In this document: in pieces, positions 7,139-10,077 of the stretch
How positions within the stretch are numbered: the first letter of the stretch is position 1
How the letters are laid out: each line of letters opens with the position of its first letter
DNA from: M3007 sp046160345
GTDB lineage: Bacteria > Bacteroidota > Bacteroidia > Chitinophagales > Saprospiraceae
Direction of reading: 5' to 3'
Assembly: GCA_046160345.1 (NCBI GenBank)
Contig: JBJXGO010000349.1
Location: forward strand, 1 to 10,077
Length of the DNA stretch: 10,077 bases
Position numbers and translations under genes: made by a program
Notes under the pieces: model-generated
What the model saw: the letters and a program-made list of their open reading frames with translations, nothing else
Database searches by the model: none
What the model was told of the DNA's origin: nothing

Positions 7139-7146
7139 CAACTTTG
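7139..7146 (+). promoter_or_regulatory. Candidate -7 promoter box (CAACTTTG) for the transglutaminase-like gene
   Basis: CAACTTTG matches TAnnTTTG except at the first base and lies 26 nt (TTTG to ATG) upstream of the start. There is no -33 element at the proper spacing. The CCAACC array sits where an activator would contact RNA polymerase. Confidence 0.4.
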
Positions 7147-7168
7147 TCACAATAAAATACTTTACGAC

Positions 7169-8131
7169 ATGAAAACTCTTTTCACCTTGTCACTGGCCCT
7201 TTTAGCCGCCTTTTCCCTTTGCGCCCAAGCGAACTATGAAAAAGCCGACTCCGTAGCCAAAGCCTTCAAAGAAGAGTACGCCGACGCTGCTGATCTCGCA
7301 CTGAAACTAACCAAGCCCTTCAGCACAGAGCGGGAAAAAGCGCGGGTCATTTTTGCTTGGGTTGCGTTCAACATCCGCTACGACTACAAAAAATTTAAAC
7401 ACCCGCCACCCAGACCTCGCATCAGCGGGCGAACTCCACAGGAGTTTGAAAAGAATATGAGGGAGTTGCACGAAAATGAAATCAGCAACACCCTTCGTAG
7501 CAAAAAAGGTATCTGCGCAGATTACAGCCGTTTGTTTCAAAAAATGTGCGAGGCTGCAAAGCTGGAATCAGTTATCGTAACCGGAGTTTCCCGGAAATTG
7601 GGCGGGAAGGGTGGCGGTAGCCATGCCTGGAACGCAATCAAAATCGAAGGGAAATGGTGTCTGCTCGATGCGACTTGGGGCGCAGGTATCGTGGACCGCG
7701 AAGATGAACATTTTGTCCGTCGTTATACACCTGCCTATTTCGCTACACCGCCGAACCTGTTTGTACTGAATCACCTGCCAGATGATGAAAAGTGGCAGAT
7801 GCGCGAAAAACCGATTTCAAAAGCTGAATTCAAAAAACAGCCGATAGTATTTTTCAGCAATCCGGATTTTCCTCTGGAGGCATTCTCGCCGGAAAACGGG
7901 AAAATCGCCCTGAAGGAAGGCAAGGCTGAAATACGGTTCAAACTTGCCAAAATGCCAGAAGTGTTCGTCGTGACAGCAGGAAAGAAGAGAGAAATTCCGG
8001 CACAACTTCAAGAGAGGGAAGATGGGTGGGCAGTGCTGACGTTCTCCCCAGGCATGGCTTCCGAAATCAGCGTGTTTGTTGGAAGCAGCAGACTAAAAAC
8101 GATGATGTTGGCGCAGTTTTCTATCAAGTGA
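7169..8131 (+). CDS. Secreted transglutaminase-like (KY/kyphoscoliosis peptidase-type) protein
   Basis: This is a 320-residue protein with a signal peptide (MKTLFTLSLALLAAFSLCAQ, cleavage near residue 20). The transglutaminase-like cysteine protease fold is recognisable: a leading helix with 'EREKARVIFAWVAFNIRYD' (about 54-72), the catalytic Cys116 in KKGICADYSRLF, His152 in GGSHAWNAIKI and Asp167 in WCLLDATWGAG. The triad is intact. The 'FAW...RYDY...KxGxCxxYSxLF' arrangement and the extra C-terminal beta-rich half (about 215-310) resemble the KY/hillarin subgroup. The protein is likely periplasmic or surface-exposed and acts on peptide or isopeptide bonds; its substrate is unknown. It lacks a T9SS sorting domain. 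The ATG at 7169 was chosen because it begins the signal peptide; the longer frame from 6770 would overlap the upstream gene and the terminator. It has its own candidate promoter and CCAACC array. Confidence 0.85.
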   Translation: MKTLFTLSLALLAAFSLCAQANYEKADSVAKAFKEEYADAADLALKLTKPFSTEREKARVIFAWVAFNIRYDYKKFKHPPPRPRISGRTPQEFEKNMRELHENEISNTLRSKKGICADYSRLFQKMCEAAKLESVIVTGVSRKLGGKGGGSHAWNAIKIEGKWCLLDATWGAGIVDREDEHFVRRYTPAYFATPPNLFVLNHLPDDEKWQMREKPISKAEFKKQPIVFFSNPDFPLEAFSPENGKIALKEGKAEIRFKLAKMPEVFVVTAGKKREIPAQLQEREDGWAVLTFSPGMASEISVFVGSSRLKTMMLAQFSIK

Positions 8132-8379
8132 GGTCCACGCGATAATCCATTTCATTTCAGTTCAAGACTCTAAAATCCATTCTGCCGGTGTGTGCACCAC
8201 TGGCTAAGCCACCTCTTTGCCTACCTGAACGCTGACCTTTTTAAGATTCTTTCACCATTCAAATTCAATTCATCCCACGTCACCAACCGAACACTCGCGA
8301 AGCCCAGATGTGTCAAGCAGGGCAGTCAATTCTTTTTCCATATTCACCCACATTTTTCACAACATTCAATCACATTGTC

Positions 8380-9543
8380 ATGAAAAAAGCATTTCGTATC
8401 CCGATTTTTCTTTTGCCTCTGTTGTTTCTGCTGTTCAGCGCTGAAAAATGCGCAGAAGTAACCGACTTGGAGGCACCGGAAACCGTTGCCACTGGCGTCC
8501 CTTTCAACTTTTCTGTCAGAGGCAAAACCACCACACCTTTTACAACGGACGGAAAAGCCCAAGTCGGGTTATTCCTTTCCATTGACTCGAAATGGGACCC
8601 AGAAGACCACGTGGTGGCCGAGAAAACCTTCACCGACCTAGAGGATTACAGGGCCTATTCTTGGTCTGCCAGCGTTACCCTGCCCGACGACGTAATTTCC
8701 GGAAAGTATTACCTGATTGCTGGGACACCTTATGATGGGTCGTTGGGTTCAGAGCTCTTTAAAATGAATCCCATGTACCGGCAAGTCCAAGTGACAGGCC
8801 TTACCCCCGCAGGCCCTGATTTGGTTCCAACTGATCTTTGGGTCAACGAAGAATGGCAGCATCCAAGGGGCGCGAACCAAGCCTTTCAGCCGGGCGACAA
8901 TTGCATCGTCTCGTTCTCTGTGCGCAATATCGGCATCCTGAATGCGGCACAAATCAAGTTGCGCTTCTATTTGTCATTAGACAACGTGGTCAGTCCGGAC
9001 GACTTGATACTGCTTGACAAATACACGTTCGGCGGCATACCGTCATTCACTCGGCGCGATATCGCCGAAGCATTCCCTATCCCGGAAAATGCTTTTGACG
9101 ATTTCGGCAGCCTCGTTTACCTGATCATTCAGGCCGACGTGGACAACCAAGTGGCCGAAGGCAGCGAGTCGAACAACACGCTTTCGGAAAAGCTGATGCT
9201 GGCAAAGAAATCAAATTTTGACGAACCGCCGGTAGAAGGCCGTTCGGGTACTGCTGAAGCCGCTCGAATGACCGAAACAGACGCAGCGATTCAAATGACG
9301 ATTGCGCCAAACCCTGCCGCTGACAACGTCCGCGTTTCGTTCCGACTGAATGCAGAGGCTCTTTTGGGGGCCCAATTGTTCAACAATTCCGGCACCGTGG
9401 TAAAAAACATCGAGCCAGTAATCCTTCCACCCGACGACTACACCTTCGATTTCGACGTTAGGGGCTTGCCTACCGGGGTCTATTTCGCCAGGATTGAGGT
9501 GAACGAGCATCGGATGACCAAAAAACTAATCATCCAACGGTAA
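8380..9543 (+). CDS. Secreted CARDB-like protein with T9SS C-terminal sorting domain
   Basis: This is a 387-residue protein. A hydrophobic export signal (about 5-21; FRIPIFLLPLLFLLFSAEKC) is followed by two beta-sandwich modules resembling CARDB/cell-adhesion-related domains. The first (about 28-140) has 'GLFLSIDSKWDPEDHV' and 'GKYYLIAG'. The second (about 147-273) has 'PDLVPTDLWV', 'FSVRNIG', 'RFYLSLDNVVSPDD' and 'VAEGSESNNTL'. A short linker leads to a type A T9SS sorting domain (about 305-387) with 'IAPNPAADNVRVSF' and 'LPTGVYFARIEVNEHRMTKK'. The protein is probably surface-attached or released and non-enzymatic. The Cys at residue 24 is not in a good lipobox, so a lipoprotein is less likely. 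The ATG at 8380 begins the signal; the longer frame from 8308 adds no sensible sequence. It is convergent with rplQ. Confidence 0.85.
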   Translation: MKKAFRIPIFLLPLLFLLFSAEKCAEVTDLEAPETVATGVPFNFSVRGKTTTPFTTDGKAQVGLFLSIDSKWDPEDHVVAEKTFTDLEDYRAYSWSASVTLPDDVISGKYYLIAGTPYDGSLGSELFKMNPMYRQVQVTGLTPAGPDLVPTDLWVNEEWQHPRGANQAFQPGDNCIVSFSVRNIGILNAAQIKLRFYLSLDNVVSPDDLILLDKYTFGGIPSFTRRDIAEAFPIPENAFDDFGSLVYLIIQADVDNQVAEGSESNNTLSEKLMLAKKSNFDEPPVEGRSGTAEAARMTETDAAIQMTIAPNPAADNVRVSFRLNAEALLGAQLFNNSGTVVKNIEPVILPPDDYTFDFDVRGLPTGVYFARIEVNEHRMTKKLIIQR

Positions 9544-9616
9544 AATTTGCCAATTGGCCTATAGCATGTAAAGCACTGGCCGCATTTCACCACCATTGAA
9601 GAAGGGAAGTACCAAC

Positions 9617-9651
9617 AAAAAAGAGGCGGCACCTGTCAGGTACCGCCTCTT
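9617..9651 (-). terminator. Intrinsic terminator of rplQ
   Basis: The arms AAGAGGCGGCACCTG (9621-9635) and CAGGTACCGCCTCTT (9637-9651) pair with a single mismatch around a very short loop. Read on the minus strand, the stem is followed by a six-T run (9622-9617). It starts 22 nt after the rplQ stop. On the plus strand the stem is followed by CTATATTTC, so it would terminate the CARDB gene less well. Confidence 0.85.
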
Positions 9652-9673
9652 CTATATTTCGAGCAATTATTCC

Positions 9674-10077
9674 TTACGCTTGCTCTTCGTCTTTCTTTTC
9701 TTCTTCACCCGCCGTAGCCTCGGAGGAGGGTTCAACCGTTTCAGTCTCTACTTCTGCTTCAACTTCCGCCACAATTTCTTCAGCCACTTCCTCTGCTGTT
9801 GCTTCCATTGGCGCTTCCACAACTTCTGCCTCCTCAACCACTTCGGCGGATGATTCTTCTGCCGCTTCCATGACCTTTTCTTCAGCAATTTCTTCGTCTA
9901 TCATTGGTGCATTTTCTTCTACAGCAGCCACTTTCTTGCTCCCCCCACGACGCGTTTTCTTCGCCTGGCGGACTTTGCCTTCGTTCGGGTTGTAGGTTTC
10001 GTTGAAATCAACCAACTCAATCATCGCAGTCTCGGCACCATCACCACGACGGAAGCCGAGTTTGATGATACGGAGGT
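9674..10077 (-). CDS. rplQ: 50S ribosomal protein bL17, 3' part, with long acidic tail (partial)
   Basis: The minus-strand frame enters from the right edge and ends at a TAA (9676-9674), giving 133 visible residues. It begins LRIIKLGFRRGDGAETAMIE and continues LVDFNETYNPNEG. This is the conserved C-terminal part of bL17 ('GGYxRIxKxGxRxGDxAxMxxIELVD'). bL17 sits near the peptide exit tunnel of the large ribosomal subunit. A basic patch (KVRQAKKTRRGGSKK) follows the core, then about 85 residues of which 31 are Glu, with many Ala and Val and only three Lys. This tail has no counterpart in short bL17 proteins such as that of E. coli, though Bacteroidota bL17 is often extended. The gene continues upstream beyond the window; rplQ usually closes the rpoA operon, consistent with the terminator that follows. 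Confidence 0.9.
   Translation of the reverse strand, partial: LRIIKLGFRRGDGAETAMIELVDFNETYNPNEGKVRQAKKTRRGGSKKVAAVEENAPMIDEEIAEEKVMEAAEESSAEVVEEAEVVEAPMEATAEEVAEEIVAEVEAEVETETVEPSSEATAGEEEKKDEEQA

Noticed and set aside
6770..7168. 133-codon extension of the transglutaminase frame
   Set aside because: It overlaps the beta-barrel gene out of frame, runs through the terminator and the CCAACC array, and would bury the signal peptide.
8283..8288. Single CCAACC upstream of the CARDB gene
   Set aside because: There are no neighbouring boxes at 11-12 bp and no TTTG about 42 bp downstream, so it does not fit the array.
8132..8379. Intergenic stretch with short palindromes (such as TGGCTAAGCCA at 8201-8211) and a 63-codon frame at 8192-8383
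   Set aside because: The palindromes are short, the frame has no coding character, and the only -7-like site (TTTG at 8216-8219) is weak and 164 nt from the start codon.
9549..9558. Palindrome GCCAATTGGC after the CARDB gene
   Set aside because: It is a 10-bp palindrome with no loop and no following T run, so it is not supportable as a terminator; it may be chance.
9596..9853. Plus-strand open frame of 85 codons rich in Phe, Arg and Leu
   Set aside because: It starts just before the rplQ terminator and is antisense to the Glu-rich bL17 tail, whose GAA/GAG codons read as TTC/CTC on this strand.

Overview
The window looks like a Bacteroidota chromosome, probably of the Saprospiria/Lewinella-Haliscomenobacter type. 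Three observations support this: two proteins end in type IX secretion (T9SS) C-terminal sorting domains, start codons lack Shine-Dalgarno sequences, and TAnnTTTG-type -7 promoter boxes are present. The placement is inferred from protein style, not from a marker gene.

Layout. On the minus strand at the left edge (1-93) is the N-terminus of a probable trypsin-like serine protease. Upstream of it on the same strand (137-1540) is a 467-residue helical protein of unknown function with a good promoter at 1609-1616. Divergent from these, on the plus strand, are five genes: a membrane-anchored helix-turn-helix regulator (1720-2601); a 1177-residue secreted leucine-rich-repeat T9SS cargo protein (2770-6303); a small secreted, probably outer-membrane beta-barrel protein (6363-6974), followed by a long terminator hairpin; a secreted KY-type transglutaminase-like protein (7169-8131); and a secreted CARDB-like T9SS cargo protein (8380-9543). 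On the minus strand at the right edge is the 3' part of rplQ (ribosomal protein bL17, 9674-10077) with a very acidic extra tail and a strong intrinsic terminator (9617-9651). No gene-free stretch exceeds 300 bases. The longest (8132-8379) holds no signal I can support.

How the parts may work together. The plus-strand block is mainly an envelope/surface set. Two regulatory patterns tie parts of it together. (1) The regulator gene and the LRR gene encode unrelated proteins but share a near-identical 55-56 nt leader ending in AAAAAGCACAGTCACATG and containing the palindrome AAACCA-N3-TGGTTT at the same distance from the start. (2) The LRR gene and the transglutaminase gene both carry an array of CCAACC boxes spaced 11/12 bp, ending 41-42 bp upstream of the TTTG of a candidate -7 box, which is a typical activator position. 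Together they suggest a small regulon, perhaps controlled by the membrane HTH protein encoded here. That link is inference. All CDS starts were placed at the ATG preceding a signal peptide or first membrane segment, which shortens several longer open frames.
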